A model generated the notes under the pieces. That model saw only the letters and a program-made list of their open reading frames with translations. It searched no databases and was not told the origin of the DNA. This document shows positions 8,332 to 17,240 of a stretch of 64,000 bases of DNA, in pieces. Position 1 is the stretch's first letter, and the number at the start of each line of letters is the position of its first letter. This DNA comes from Clostridium rhizosphaerae (GTDB taxonomy: Bacteria > Bacillota > Clostridia > Clostridiales > Clostridiaceae): NCBI RefSeq assembly GCF_016765585.1, contig NZ_JAESWC010000002.1, forward strand, positions 992,001-1,056,000, in the 5' to 3' direction. A program made the position numbers and the translations under genes.

Positions 8332-8358
8332 TAAAGTTTTGTTATTTTATTTCGATAA
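8332..8358 (+). promoter_or_regulatory. SigD-type (flagellar) promoter
   Basis: TAAA at 8332-8335 and TTCGATAA at 8351-8358 are separated by 15 nt. The Firmicute SigD consensus is TAAA-N15-GCCGATAT, so the -35, spacing and CGATA core agree. It lies 61 nt before the receptor gene. Confidence 0.6.
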
Positions 8359-8419
8359 TTTAGTTAATTAGCAAAATATTTCTCAATTACCAATTTGCAT
8401 AAATACAGAGGAGGAAATC

Positions 8420-10120
8420 ATGGCTAGGTTCTTTAAAAATCTTAAAATATCAACTTCTATCTTTATTATTAGTGTTCTATCTTTATTATTAATCTTTTTA
8501 GTTGGAGGTTTAGGCTTTGTTAATATAAAAAACATTAATGATAATATGGAAAACATGTATAGAAACAATCTTCAGCCAATAGCCAGACTAGGAGGCATGA
8601 GGGCTGACTTCTTAAATATGAGAATAGAAGCTTCAAACGCGTTTATGGCATATAACTCAAAAACAGACGATAATATAAGGCAATATATCGATAAGGTTAA
8701 TGATAGTATTAAACAATATCAGCAGTCAAACCTAACAGATTCTGAAAAGCAAACTTTAACTGCATTTTCTGATAACTTCAATGAGTATGTTAAAGCCTGG
8801 GAAAATATAAATTCTGCCTTAAAAGATAACTTAAAAGTTTCAAATGATGACAGGGATAAGCTTTCGGAACTTGGTGCTTTGGGTGAGGAAAAATTAGCAG
8901 TTCTTAAAGATTTTAATGAAAAACAAGCGGGAGAAGTAAATACCTCAAGCGATAAAATGTACTTAAATACAAGAGCTGTCATGTTTTATATATTTGCTGC
9001 CTGTATAGTAATCTTCTCTATTATCTGCTTTTATATAATGTCCGTTATAAAGAAATCTTCAAGCAAACTAATAAATACTATGGATACAATTGCTGATGGA
9101 GATTTTACGATTAAACTTGAAACTAAAAGCAACAATGAATTTGGGATTATTCAGAAGACTTTATCACGTACTGTAGACAATATAGCTTCTATGCTTAAAA
9201 CAATAAGGGAAAAATCCTTGTCAATAGACTCAAAATCTGAAGATCTATCTTCAATTTCAGAAGAAATGGCTTCTTCCTCTGAAAATGTTGCAACAGCAAT
9301 AAATGAAGTTGCAAAGGGTACTTCTTCTCAAGCTCAAGAGTTAATAAGTACAACTATGATTTTAAATGAATTTGCTATAAAACTTGAAAACATCGTACAT
9401 TCCATAGAAGAAGTAGACCTTAGCGCAAAAAATATTAATTCAGTAGCCAATAACAGCAATAGCAATATGCAGATTTTAGTTGAATCGGTTAACAAGGTTA
9501 TGTCAGCTTTCAACGAATTCACAAACAAAATTTCTATCTTAAGCAAAGATATAAATAAAATAAATGAAATTACTAACTTTATAAACAGTATATCTGAGCA
9601 AACAAATCTTTTAGCCTTAAATGCTGCGATAGAGGCGGCAAGAGCTGGTGAAGCAGGAAAAGGCTTTTCTGTTGTAGCTGAGGAAATAAGAAAGCTTGCT
9701 GAGCAAAGCAAAGCTTCTTCAGAAAGTATAAATTCATTAATTAAAGGAATATCAGGAAACTCTGAATCAATTATAAAGACATCAGAAGACATGAACTCAG
9801 AGGTTGAAAATCAGGTTGAAATAATAAATAACACAATCTCATCCTTTAAAAATATTATAAACTCAATCAATGGAATACTTCCTCAAATTCATGAAGTTAG
9901 TTCTTCTGTAGTGAGCATTAACAATGATAAAAATATAATACTTGAAAAGATTGAGGAAACTTCATCAGTAGCTGAAGAGGTTTCTGCCTCTTCTGAAGAA
10001 ATATCCGCATCTGCAGAAGAAATGAACAGCTCCTCCGAAGAGGTTGCAGTTTCCGCGCAATTCCTAAGCGAAATGACTAAAGAAATGCTGGAACAAGTTA
10101 ATAAGTTTAAACTTAGTTAG
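8420..10120 (+). CDS. Methyl-accepting chemotaxis protein
   Basis: This 566-residue membrane receptor has the classic layout: helix 1 (about 13-35), an extracytoplasmic four-helix-bundle-like domain (to about 190), helix 2 (about 190-212), HAMP (to about 265) and a long signalling coiled coil. The hairpin tip [25 protein letters not shown] is intact and binds CheA/CheW. Ser/Glu-rich stretches near the C terminus ([21 protein letters not shown]) are probable methylation sites. It has no C-terminal CheR tether. GAGGAG lies 8 nt before the ATG. A SigD-type promoter precedes it, which ties it to the flagellar regulon. Ligand is unknown. Confidence 0.95.
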   Translation: MARFFKNLKISTSIFIISVLSLLLIFLVGGLGFVNIKNINDNMENMYRNNLQPIARLGGMRADFLNMRIEASNAFMAYNSKTDDNIRQYIDKVNDSIKQYQQSNLTDSEKQTLTAFSDNFNEYVKAWENINSALKDNLKVSNDDRDKLSELGALGEEKLAVLKDFNEKQAGEVNTSSDKMYLNTRAVMFYIFAACIVIFSIICFYIMSVIKKSSSKLINTMDTIADGDFTIKLETKSNNEFGIIQKTLSRTVDNIASMLKTIREKSLSIDSKSEDLSSISEEMASSSENVATAINEVAKGTSSQAQELISTTMILNEFAIKLENIVHSIEEVDLSAKNINSVANNSNSNMQILVESVNKVMSAFNEFTNKISILSKDINKINEITNFINSISEQTNLLALNAAIEAARAGEAGKGFSVVAEEIRKLAEQSKASSESINSLIKGISGNSESIIKTSEDMNSEVENQVEIINNTISSFKNIINSINGILPQIHEVSSSVVSINNDKNIILEKIEETSSVAEEVSASSEEISASAEEMNSSSEEVAVSAQFLSEMTKEMLEQVNKFKLS

Positions 10121-10139
10121 ATCAATTTCGCAAATTTAT

Positions 10140-10176
10140 AAAGGCTGTGCATCTTTTAAACTTATGCACAGCCCTT
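10140..10176. terminator. Bidirectional intrinsic terminator
   Basis: AAGGCTGTGCAT and ATGCACAGCC-CTT form a long stem between the convergent receptor and THEP1-like genes. Confidence 0.85.
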
Positions 10177-10181
10177 TATAT

Positions 10182-10715
10182 TTATTTCAGCTTGACCAGC
10201 CACAATCTCAGGAGCTTGATTATCTCCTGTCTAATACTATCCTTATTGTTATCATTAACTTTAAATATATATATATCCTCACGGCTTTTTATTGTATCGA
10301 TATATAGGCAAGGAACATCCTTTAATGCTGCAATAACAACCTTTTTGCTGTCTAGTATTTTTTTCACTTCACTGGTAAAAGCTGTCGCCTTTGACTCAAG
10401 AAAGCCTATTTCATTCATAATAATTACATCTGAATAATTAAAGCTTTTAGTAAGTATTTCCACGCCCTTAGTGTTAAACATTTCAATGTTTAATTTAGAG
10501 AACCCTGTTGAATCATCCTTCCTGAAAAACACATTATTTCTGTCTTCCTCATAAAGCGATGTTAAATCAAAAATTCTTATATCCTTATTCTCACTATCTC
10601 TTGTTATATCTACCCAATACCCTCCGATACTGCAATTTAATAGAGCCCTTACTTCTGATAGAAGTTCTGAGGACTTGCTGCTGCGTCTCTCACCAATAAT
10701 TAAAATATTATTCAT
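10182..10715 (-). CDS. THEP1-like P-loop nucleoside triphosphatase with altered Walker A
   Basis: This 177-residue protein matches the NTPase_1 (THEP1) family: an N-terminal P-loop strand NNILIIGERRSSKS, SDVIIMNEIGFLESKATAF as the Walker B region, and KVVIAALKDVPCLYID later. The Walker A motif reads GERRSSKS, with Ser where the Gly before Lys is normal, so nucleotide binding may be weakened. ATG at 10715 is chosen: GAGGTG precedes it by 9 nt. It overlaps the last codons of the cysteine desulfurase gene by 8 nt, so the two are translationally coupled. Its partner and substrate are unknown. Confidence 0.7.
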   Translation of the reverse strand: MNNILIIGERRSSKSSELLSEVRALLNCSIGGYWVDITRDSENKDIRIFDLTSLYEEDRNNVFFRKDDSTGFSKLNIEMFNTKGVEILTKSFNYSDVIIMNEIGFLESKATAFTSEVKKILDSKKVVIAALKDVPCLYIDTIKSREDIYIFKVNDNNKDSIRQEIIKLLRLWLVKLK

Positions 10716-11853
10716 TTGCAGCTTCACCTCTTAACTTTTCCAAACACTTTCCCATATGGTACACAAGTATATCAACATCTTCGAAACTATTTTCCTCACT
10801 AAAACTTATTCTAAGCCCACCCATTATTTCCTCAGGTCTTAATCCTATGGCCTTTAAAACATGGCTGTCTTTTAAATTCCTTGAAGAGCAGGCTGAACTT
10901 TTTGATATATATATTTCTTTATCATTAAGATAGAACAGTACCTTTCCTGATCTGATTCCTACTGTTGAAATGCTAACAATATACGGAAGAAAGTCTTCAT
11001 CAGTTCTGCAGTTAATTTTTATACCATTAATATTTTGAAGCTTTTGTACCAAATAATTTCTTAACTTGTATACTTTCAAATAATTTTGTTCTATATTTTT
11101 GTGTATTTGCTTAGAAGCCTGTGCAAAACCAGCAATGGCCGGCAGGTTTTCAGTTCCCGATCTAAAGCCAAATTCCTGACCGCCGCCGTCAATCAAAGCT
11201 TTCAATGGAGTATTTTCTCTTATGTATGCTGCTCCAACGCCTCGAGGCCCATGAATCTTATGAGCGCTTAAAGAAAGCAAGTCTATATTCATTTTATTAA
11301 CATCAATTTTAAGCTTTCCATAGCTCTGCACTGCATCTACATGAAGCTTTATATTTGCATTATATTCCCTAACTGCTTTTCCTATAGCTTCAATATCTTC
11401 AATTACACCTATCTCATTATTTACATGCATGATACTTACTAGTTTGGTACTTGGTTTCATTGATGATTTTAAATCATCAATGTTAATTCTGCCAGACTCA
11501 TCAACTTTTAGATAAGTTACTTCTATCCCCTTCTCTTGTAGTTGTACTGCTGAATTTAATAAACTGGAATGTTCAATACAAGTAGTTATTAGGTGATCTC
11601 CTTTGTTTAAGAAGCCTTTAAGCAAAAGATTATTACTTTCACTTCCTCCTGAAGTAAATATTATTTCCTGAGGCTTAGCATTCATAGTTAAAGCTATATA
11701 TTCTCTACATTCAGTAAGATACTTTTTTGCTTTTTCACCAAGAGAATGTATTGATGAAGGATTTCCATAAAAGTCAATCATACATTTTGAAACTGTATGG
11801 ACTACATTGATATAAGGCTTTGTAGTAGCACTATTGTCTAAATATATCTCCAT
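10708..11853 (-). CDS. Cysteine desulfurase, NifS/IscS family
   Basis: This 381-residue PLP enzyme removes sulfur from cysteine to form a protein persulfide for Fe-S clusters or thio-modified tRNA. Visible are YLDNSATTKP, CIEHSS (His95), HVDAVQSYGK, SLSAHKIHGP with the PLP lysine Lys199, RSGTEN, and the short loop SSACSSR with the catalytic Cys322. The compact loop places it in group II-like or NifS-like desulfurases. It precedes and overlaps a THEP1-like NTPase rather than iscU, iscR or thiI. It may form an operon with the upstream gene at 11922 (68-nt gap). Confidence 0.93.
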   Translation of the reverse strand: MEIYLDNSATTKPYINVVHTVSKCMIDFYGNPSSIHSLGEKAKKYLTECREYIALTMNAKPQEIIFTSGGSESNNLLLKGFLNKGDHLITTCIEHSSLLNSAVQLQEKGIEVTYLKVDESGRINIDDLKSSMKPSTKLVSIMHVNNEIGVIEDIEAIGKAVREYNANIKLHVDAVQSYGKLKIDVNKMNIDLLSLSAHKIHGPRGVGAAYIRENTPLKALIDGGGQEFGFRSGTENLPAIAGFAQASKQIHKNIEQNYLKVYKLRNYLVQKLQNINGIKINCRTDEDFLPYIVSISTVGIRSGKVLFYLNDKEIYISKSSACSSRNLKDSHVLKAIGLRPEEIMGGLRISFSEENSFEDVDILVYHMGKCLEKLRGEAANE

Positions 11854-11921
11854 AACTTATCCCTCTTTCTTAGGTTATTACTAAAATATATTAGACAATA
11901 GTTTTCTATATTAATAAATCT

Positions 11922-12533
11922 TTATCTAAATTTAACTATAAATTTATCTTTTATGGAAACTATCTTAATATTTAAGCTTATAAGCAATTTCTCTAGGCTT
12001 CTAGTATTATTAATATATCTTATATTATTTCTTTTAACCAAAAGCTCTATCATCTTAATAGTATCTTTTTTCTGATTTTCATTTAGCTTATTTTCCTCTT
12101 TTAATATCCATGAATTAATATAAGTCAGTGTGTTCCAGATCTGCTCATCTGTGATTTTATTGATATCCATGAGGACCCAGGTAAAATCTTTTCTTCTACT
12201 ATTTTCAGGATAGGCTTCCTTGAAAAATTCTATAAAATAATTAATAGGTTTTGGATCTTTTTCTTTAACTAATTTTCCAAGCTGTGCTTTTAACTGATTT
12301 TTCAAATACAGTTTTGTATTGACTTTAATAGTCCCGCCTAAATCATCAATAGCTTTATATACAAAATTATAGTTTTCTTGTATCTTTTCGCTAGGCATAT
12401 TGTCCTGCTTAAACACCTTTAAAAGTTCAACGTACTCTAATATATTCTTTTTTGTATTCAGTTCTTTTCCATATAAAACTTCCCATGCTTTTTTAGCATT
12501 TAAATTCAATAAATCATTTGTTAATTCGTTCAT
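11922..12533 (-). CDS. Hypothetical protein, 203 aa
   Basis: I do not recognise this soluble, mostly helical, Lys/Asn-rich protein. It has no signal peptide, membrane helix or cysteine. AAGGAAGGTG precedes the ATG. It is the first gene of a possible operon with the cysteine desulfurase and THEP1-like genes and is divergent from a GGDEF gene. Confidence 0.6.
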   Translation of the reverse strand: MNELTNDLLNLNAKKAWEVLYGKELNTKKNILEYVELLKVFKQDNMPSEKIQENYNFVYKAIDDLGGTIKVNTKLYLKNQLKAQLGKLVKEKDPKPINYFIEFFKEAYPENSRRKDFTWVLMDINKITDEQIWNTLTYINSWILKEENKLNENQKKDTIKMIELLVKRNNIRYINNTRSLEKLLISLNIKIVSIKDKFIVKFR

Positions 12534-12676
12534 GATGCACCTTCCTTTTCAAAATTCATTATAGCATATATTATTATCAATCAGAATCTTCATTAATTTA
12601 TATAACTATCATTGAACTGCAAACGAAATTATAATAAAATATTTGTAACATCTGCGGTTATAAAGGAGTTGTGCTT

Positions 12677-14086
12677 ATGACAAAAAAAGAATTGGTTAAA
12701 TTACAACAAGAGGTTACTTTGCTTAGAGCAGAAGGAAAATATAAAGACACTATTCAAAATTGCTTTAGTCTTCTCAATGCGAGTATGGAGATGAAAGATT
12801 ATAAGTCTATTTTGACTGCATATATAAATCTTGCAGCCTCCTATTATTGTATTGGAGATATAGAGGAAGCCTTTAAATGTATCGAAGAACATGAAGCTAT
12901 ATGCAATATACATGGCGATGATTTAGACAAATTAAATTCCTACAATATTTCTTTTTTAATATATGAGTATAACAAAAACATTGATAAATCGAAAGCTACC
13001 CTTGAAAAGAGCATTGCTTTAGGCAAAAAGCTTAACAAGTATAACATTGTAAGCAATGCATACAGTAATTATAGCCACATTTGTATGCTGGATGAAGATT
13101 ATAATAAAGCTTTGGAAATGGGAATATTGGGCCTTGATGCTGCAAAGCTTCATAAACCAGCTTCTCCTATTTTAGAATTAAGAGTAAAATTAAATATTGC
13201 AAAAGCCTATATTTATCTAAAGGATTTCCATGATTCAAAAGTTTTGCTTGACGAAATGCTTAATAGTCCTTTTCTAGATTCCTTTCCGCGAGAAAAGTCT
13301 CAGTGTTATGACCTAGAAGGGCAGTGGTATAGAGAGCAGAATTTATACAGACAAGCTTATGAATCTTTTACTAATGCTAAAGTTATTGTTGAGAGTTACA
13401 ATGATATTTACTTATTAAAAACTATTCAAGAAGAACGCTGTAAGTTATGCGAACTGATGGATGATTTTAATCTAGGCTATAAATTGCAAAAGGAATATAT
13501 ATCGATTTTAAAGGAAATTAGTGAACGTGAGCTTTCTTTAGCAGCTCTAAAGCTTGAAATTAAACATAACATAATGCTTTTAGAGAAAAAAGCTTATACT
13601 GACCAGCTTACAGGAATATATAATAGGGATTATTTAGAAAACACTACAAATAACTGGCTTAATGAAGCGTACCAAAAAAATGAAAGCGTAGTGTGCCTGG
13701 TTTTAGACATTGATAGATTTAAGTGTATTAATGATGAGTTTGGCCACCTTTTTGGAGATGAGGTTGTAAAACAAGTCAGCAGAGCTTGCTCAAACATTAT
13801 TAGAGAAGATGATTTGATTGGGCGTTTTGGAGGAGATGAGTTCGTAATAATTTTAAGAGGAGCCTCTCTTAATGATGGCATAAAAAAAGCTGAACAGATA
13901 TTAGAAACTATAAGAAGTTTGAACATAAATTATGGAGATAAAACTATTGACATTACAGTTAGTATAGGTGTTACAGATAACTTGGATAGTATGGCCATGC
14001 ACTTTAGCGAATTATTCAGAGCTGCAGACATGAGACTTTACAAAGCAAAGCGCAGCGGCAGAAACCAAATTTGTGCTGTAAGTTAA
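12677..14086 (+). CDS. TPR-containing diguanylate cyclase
   Basis: This 469-residue cytoplasmic protein has N-terminal helical TPR-like repeats (about 1-290), for example LNLAASYYCIGDIEEAFKC-type units, and a C-terminal GGDEF domain. The active site is GRFGGDEFVII (385-389). An RxxD inhibitory site (REDD) sits five residues before GGDEF, so product inhibition is expected. LDIDRFKCINDEFGH and RLYKAKRSGRNQI are also intact. It should make c-di-GMP, with the TPR part sensing a protein or peptide. The ATG at 12677 has AAAGGAG 8 nt upstream; a GTG two codons earlier is too close to it. Confidence 0.92.
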   Translation: MTKKELVKLQQEVTLLRAEGKYKDTIQNCFSLLNASMEMKDYKSILTAYINLAASYYCIGDIEEAFKCIEEHEAICNIHGDDLDKLNSYNISFLIYEYNKNIDKSKATLEKSIALGKKLNKYNIVSNAYSNYSHICMLDEDYNKALEMGILGLDAAKLHKPASPILELRVKLNIAKAYIYLKDFHDSKVLLDEMLNSPFLDSFPREKSQCYDLEGQWYREQNLYRQAYESFTNAKVIVESYNDIYLLKTIQEERCKLCELMDDFNLGYKLQKEYISILKEISERELSLAALKLEIKHNIMLLEKKAYTDQLTGIYNRDYLENTTNNWLNEAYQKNESVVCLVLDIDRFKCINDEFGHLFGDEVVKQVSRACSNIIREDDLIGRFGGDEFVIILRGASLNDGIKKAEQILETIRSLNINYGDKTIDITVSIGVTDNLDSMAMHFSELFRAADMRLYKAKRSGRNQICAVS

Positions 14087-14089
14087 TTA

Positions 14090-14112
14090 GGCAGAGGAAT
14101 AATACCTCTGCC
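14090..14112 (+). terminator. Intrinsic terminator
   Basis: GGCAGAGG and CCTCTGCC flank a 7-nt loop, followed by ACTTATTTTTT. Confidence 0.85.
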
Positions 14113-14130
14113 ACTTATTTTTTCTCTATA

Positions 14131-14228
14131 TACAATGCAAAAGTTCTAATACATTAATGATATCCTAAAAATCCTTGAAGATTGGATATTTTATGACATC
14201 ATTAATATAAGAACTTTACTGCATTGTA
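14131..14228. repeat. 98-bp imperfect inverted repeat overlapping the end of topB
   Basis: The ends TACAATGCA and TGCATTGTA are perfect complements. Inside them AAGTTCT/AGAACTT and ATTAATGAT/ATCATTAAT also pair, giving a long interrupted hairpin. The last three codons and the stop of topB lie in the right arm. A shortened relative occurs at 40546-40602, sharing CAATCTTCAAGGATTTTT and ATCATTAATGTATT. It looks like a small non-autonomous repeat; no transposase is nearby. Confidence 0.65.
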
Positions 14229-16471
14229 TTTAGCTTCCAGTTAAAACTATTGTCTTTAATATCTTTCACATATCTTAGGATACCAATATCTTTAAGTTCA
14301 ACGCTTCCGTCTTTCAATAGTTTTTTTACCATAGTCTTTGTAAGTTTTTTATTGATGGATTTAAAAAACTCGTCTTCCTTCCAAATAACAAATTTGCATC
14401 CATTCTTCCAATTGCTGCAGCCGAATCCCCTCTGACCCTCAATAATAGGATGTCCGCATATCGGACATTTTCCAAAGGTCTCAATTTTAGTTTTTTCATC
14501 AGAACTTTCTTTCTTATCAGCTGTTTCTTTTTTTACTCTAGTCTTTTTGTCATTATTTTCTTTGTCAGGTGTTTTTTTATCTCCTGAAGCTGCTTTTTTA
14601 TTACCATATATCTTTGATTTATCAGTACAATCCTTCAGTATAATAGGCTTATCTCTTTTTATATCCTCTACTGCTTTTGCTACAAATTCAAAAACGAGCT
14701 TTAAAAAATCCTGCTTATTAAACTTTTCTTTTTCTATATCTGATAGTGTCTTTTCAAGTCTTCCTGTATACTCTAAATCAAATAAATCCTTTATTGGAAA
14801 GCTCTCTACTATTTTTCTTCCTAAATCTGTACAAATTAGAGATTTATCTTTACTATAAATATAGCCGATATCCTTAAGTTTCTTAATAGTTTCTGCCCTA
14901 GTTGCTGGAGTCCCAATACTAAAGCCGCTCAGTATTGCAGCCATCATCTCATTACTGTCTTCATCTTCGAACTTCTTTCCGCAGGTCTCCATAACTCTTA
15001 ATAAGGTCTTCTCAATATGATGCTTTGGAGGTGTGGTTTTATGTGAAGTTATTTTCAAATTAACCAATTCAACTGACTCGTTAATATTTACAAATGGAAG
15101 TATAACATCCTTTGATTCAATCTTTTCTATCTTCTTCCATCCTTCTACTATTTGAACCTTTCCCTTTGATAAAAACATACCTTCTGTTAAAGCATCATTT
15201 ACTCTGGTAGTTATCTTAGTTTCTTCAACCTCTGCAATTGGCATAAATTGAGCAATGAACCTGTTTTTTATTGCATTGTATACAATTGCTTCATCATTTG
15301 ATAGCGATTTTGGAAGCATATATGTTGGTATTATGGCACTATGGCTTTCTACCTTTGAATTATCAAATACTCTTTTTGTTACTTTAAACTGAATTTCTTC
15401 TTCAAAGGGAAGTCCTCTCTTTAAAAGCTTTAAAACTTCCTCAGCCTTTCCCGCAAGGCTCTCTTCCAAAACAGAACTTGCTGTTCTTGGATAGGTAATA
15501 TGCTTTTTTTCATACAAGGCTTGAGCTACAGTAAGCACCTTATCAGAAGTCCACCCCTTGTTTTTACTTGTTACATATCCCTGAAGGTTCGATAAATTAA
15601 ATAAAAATGGAGGATATTCCTTTTTCTTCTCTACTTCTTTATCTACTACAACACCGCTTTTACCCTTTAGATTCTTCAGTGCTTCTTCAAGCTCTTTTTT
15701 GACACTAAACTTTTCCTCGCCTTTTAGTGTATAGGTACCTTCATATTCTGCATTCTTTTCTGTCTTAAAGGTTCCTTGAAGCTTAAAATAATCATTAGGT
15801 ACAAAACTCTCTACTTCCTTGTCTCTGTCATAAATAATTTTAAGAGTTGGAAGTATAACTCTTCCAATGCTTAATGGCTTACCCATCCCCCTTTGATATT
15901 TCAAGGTAGCCACTGAAGTTAAATTTATTCCTATTACCCAGTCTGCCCACTGCCTGCTTATTCCAGCATCCTGCATTGGCTTCATCAAGTCATTTGGCTT
16001 TAGTCTTTTAAGACCTTCCAAAACCTCCTTTGGTGTCCATTCGTTAAGCAGTAATCTGTATATAGGTTTATTAACTCTTAAATATTTTAATATTATATCT
16101 CCAATAATCTGACCTTCTCTATCATAGTCACAAGCCGAAATAACTGCTTCTACATCATCTCTTGATATTAGATATTTTATTATATTAACTTGTTTATCTG
16201 CGCCGCTGTCTTTTTTAGTCCTGTCTCCAGAAGCACTTTTAACCTTATATTTAAATCTCTTAGGTATAAAAGGAAACTTCTCCATTCTCCAGCTTGCCAT
16301 ATTAGGATCATAATCCTTTGCATCATAAAGCTGCAGCAAATGTCCAAAGGCCCAGCTTACAATATAATCCTGTCCTTCAAGATATCCATCTTTACGTAAT
16401 TTTATATTTAAAGCCTCAGCTATATTTTTTGCAACGCTTGGTTTTTCCGCTATTATAACTTTTTTCCCCAC
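14216..16471 (-). CDS. topB: DNA topoisomerase III
   Basis: This 751-residue type IA topoisomerase starts with a Toprim domain (KKVIIAEKPSVAKNIAEAL and SACDYDREGQIIGDIIL). It continues with DAGISRQWADWVIGINLT and the active-site region HITYPRTASS with the catalytic Tyr. Near the C terminus a Lys/Asp-rich linker (about 610-660) leads to one zinc ribbon (CPICGHPI ... GFGCSNWKNGCKFVIW). The family decatenates DNA and resolves recombination intermediates. Translation starts at GTG with GAGGTG 8 nt upstream. The final TMQ and stop codon lie in an inverted repeat, so the extreme C terminus may have been set by its insertion. Confidence 0.95.
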   Translation of the reverse strand: MGKKVIIAEKPSVAKNIAEALNIKLRKDGYLEGQDYIVSWAFGHLLQLYDAKDYDPNMASWRMEKFPFIPKRFKYKVKSASGDRTKKDSGADKQVNIIKYLISRDDVEAVISACDYDREGQIIGDIILKYLRVNKPIYRLLLNEWTPKEVLEGLKRLKPNDLMKPMQDAGISRQWADWVIGINLTSVATLKYQRGMGKPLSIGRVILPTLKIIYDRDKEVESFVPNDYFKLQGTFKTEKNAEYEGTYTLKGEEKFSVKKELEEALKNLKGKSGVVVDKEVEKKKEYPPFLFNLSNLQGYVTSKNKGWTSDKVLTVAQALYEKKHITYPRTASSVLEESLAGKAEEVLKLLKRGLPFEEEIQFKVTKRVFDNSKVESHSAIIPTYMLPKSLSNDEAIVYNAIKNRFIAQFMPIAEVEETKITTRVNDALTEGMFLSKGKVQIVEGWKKIEKIESKDVILPFVNINESVELVNLKITSHKTTPPKHHIEKTLLRVMETCGKKFEDEDSNEMMAAILSGFSIGTPATRAETIKKLKDIGYIYSKDKSLICTDLGRKIVESFPIKDLFDLEYTGRLEKTLSDIEKEKFNKQDFLKLVFEFVAKAVEDIKRDKPIILKDCTDKSKIYGNKKAASGDKKTPDKENNDKKTRVKKETADKKESSDEKTKIETFGKCPICGHPIIEGQRGFGCSNWKNGCKFVIWKEDEFFKSINKKLTKTMVKKLLKDGSVELKDIGILRYVKDIKDNSFNWKLNTMQ

Positions 16472-16622
16472 TACTTAGGCACCTCAATTTGTATAAAATT
16501 ATCCTTCTTATTCTATCACACTTAATGGCAATATTAAAAGCTTATAGATAAACATTAAGTATTGTGTCAATTCTAAATAATTTACATAACATAATAGTGA
16601 TGAAATTATTTGGAGGTTTAAA

Positions 16623-17192
16623 ATGAACAATAACTACTGGTATAATCAAAATCAGTATTATCAAAACCCTTATCAAAATTCCTACTATTATTGCAATGAA
16701 TGTCCCGTAATGCAAGACTATTACAGATCCTATGAGATGCAACCATACTATCAGGATTATTACAGCAATAACTATGACAGCTTTTACAGATCAACGGATG
16801 AAGATTTTATAGATACTAGTTTCGAAAACACAAATACTCTTGAAAGAAACTTTAACATAACAAAAGATATTATAGACGACATAACTGCATCCATAAGAAA
16901 AGATTCTATGCATATATTTAAAGACATTGAAAATTTCATTACTGATACAAGATTAATGGACTATATGCTGGCTGCTCTCATAACATATATCTGCAATAAC
17001 TACTATAAATATGAGAACGTCATAGATGATGCTACAGACGACTTGATTGAAGAATTAAGACGTAACCTTCCTTGGGTATTTGATATCCTAAAAGTATTTG
17101 GAATTACACCTAAAGCAGTAGATAAATTCTTAGATGATTTAATAAGATCAACTGTAGATAATCTTAGAAAAAAGATGCCCGTAGATTTATAA
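16623..17192 (+). CDS. Hypothetical protein with Tyr/Asn/Gln-rich N terminus
   Basis: This 189-residue protein has two parts. Residues 1-55 are dominated by Tyr, Asn and Gln (for example YWYNQNQYYQNPYQ) with one CNEC pair. The rest is a helical, acidic domain. The N terminus resembles spore coat or exosporium low-complexity tails, which are often Tyr-crosslinked, but I recognise no coat family. TTGGAGG lies 6 nt before the ATG. It has its own terminator. Confidence 0.65.
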   Translation: MNNNYWYNQNQYYQNPYQNSYYYCNECPVMQDYYRSYEMQPYYQDYYSNNYDSFYRSTDEDFIDTSFENTNTLERNFNITKDIIDDITASIRKDSMHIFKDIENFITDTRLMDYMLAALITYICNNYYKYENVIDDATDDLIEELRRNLPWVFDILKVFGITPKAVDKFLDDLIRSTVDNLRKKMPVDL

Positions 17193-17193
17193 T

Positions 17194-17239
17194 AAAATAA
17201 AAATCCAGCAGTTAGATTAAACCGCTGGATTTTTATTTT
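17194..17239. terminator. Bidirectional intrinsic terminator
   Basis: AAATAAAAATCCAGC and GCTGGATTTTTATTT form a long stem with A and T runs on both sides, between convergent genes. Confidence 0.85.
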
Positions 17240-17240
17240 A

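Noticed and set aside
9334-9792. 152-residue ORF opposite the chemotaxis receptor
   Set aside because: It is an antisense shadow of the receptor's repetitive coiled coil, has no ribosome site and composition follows the real gene.
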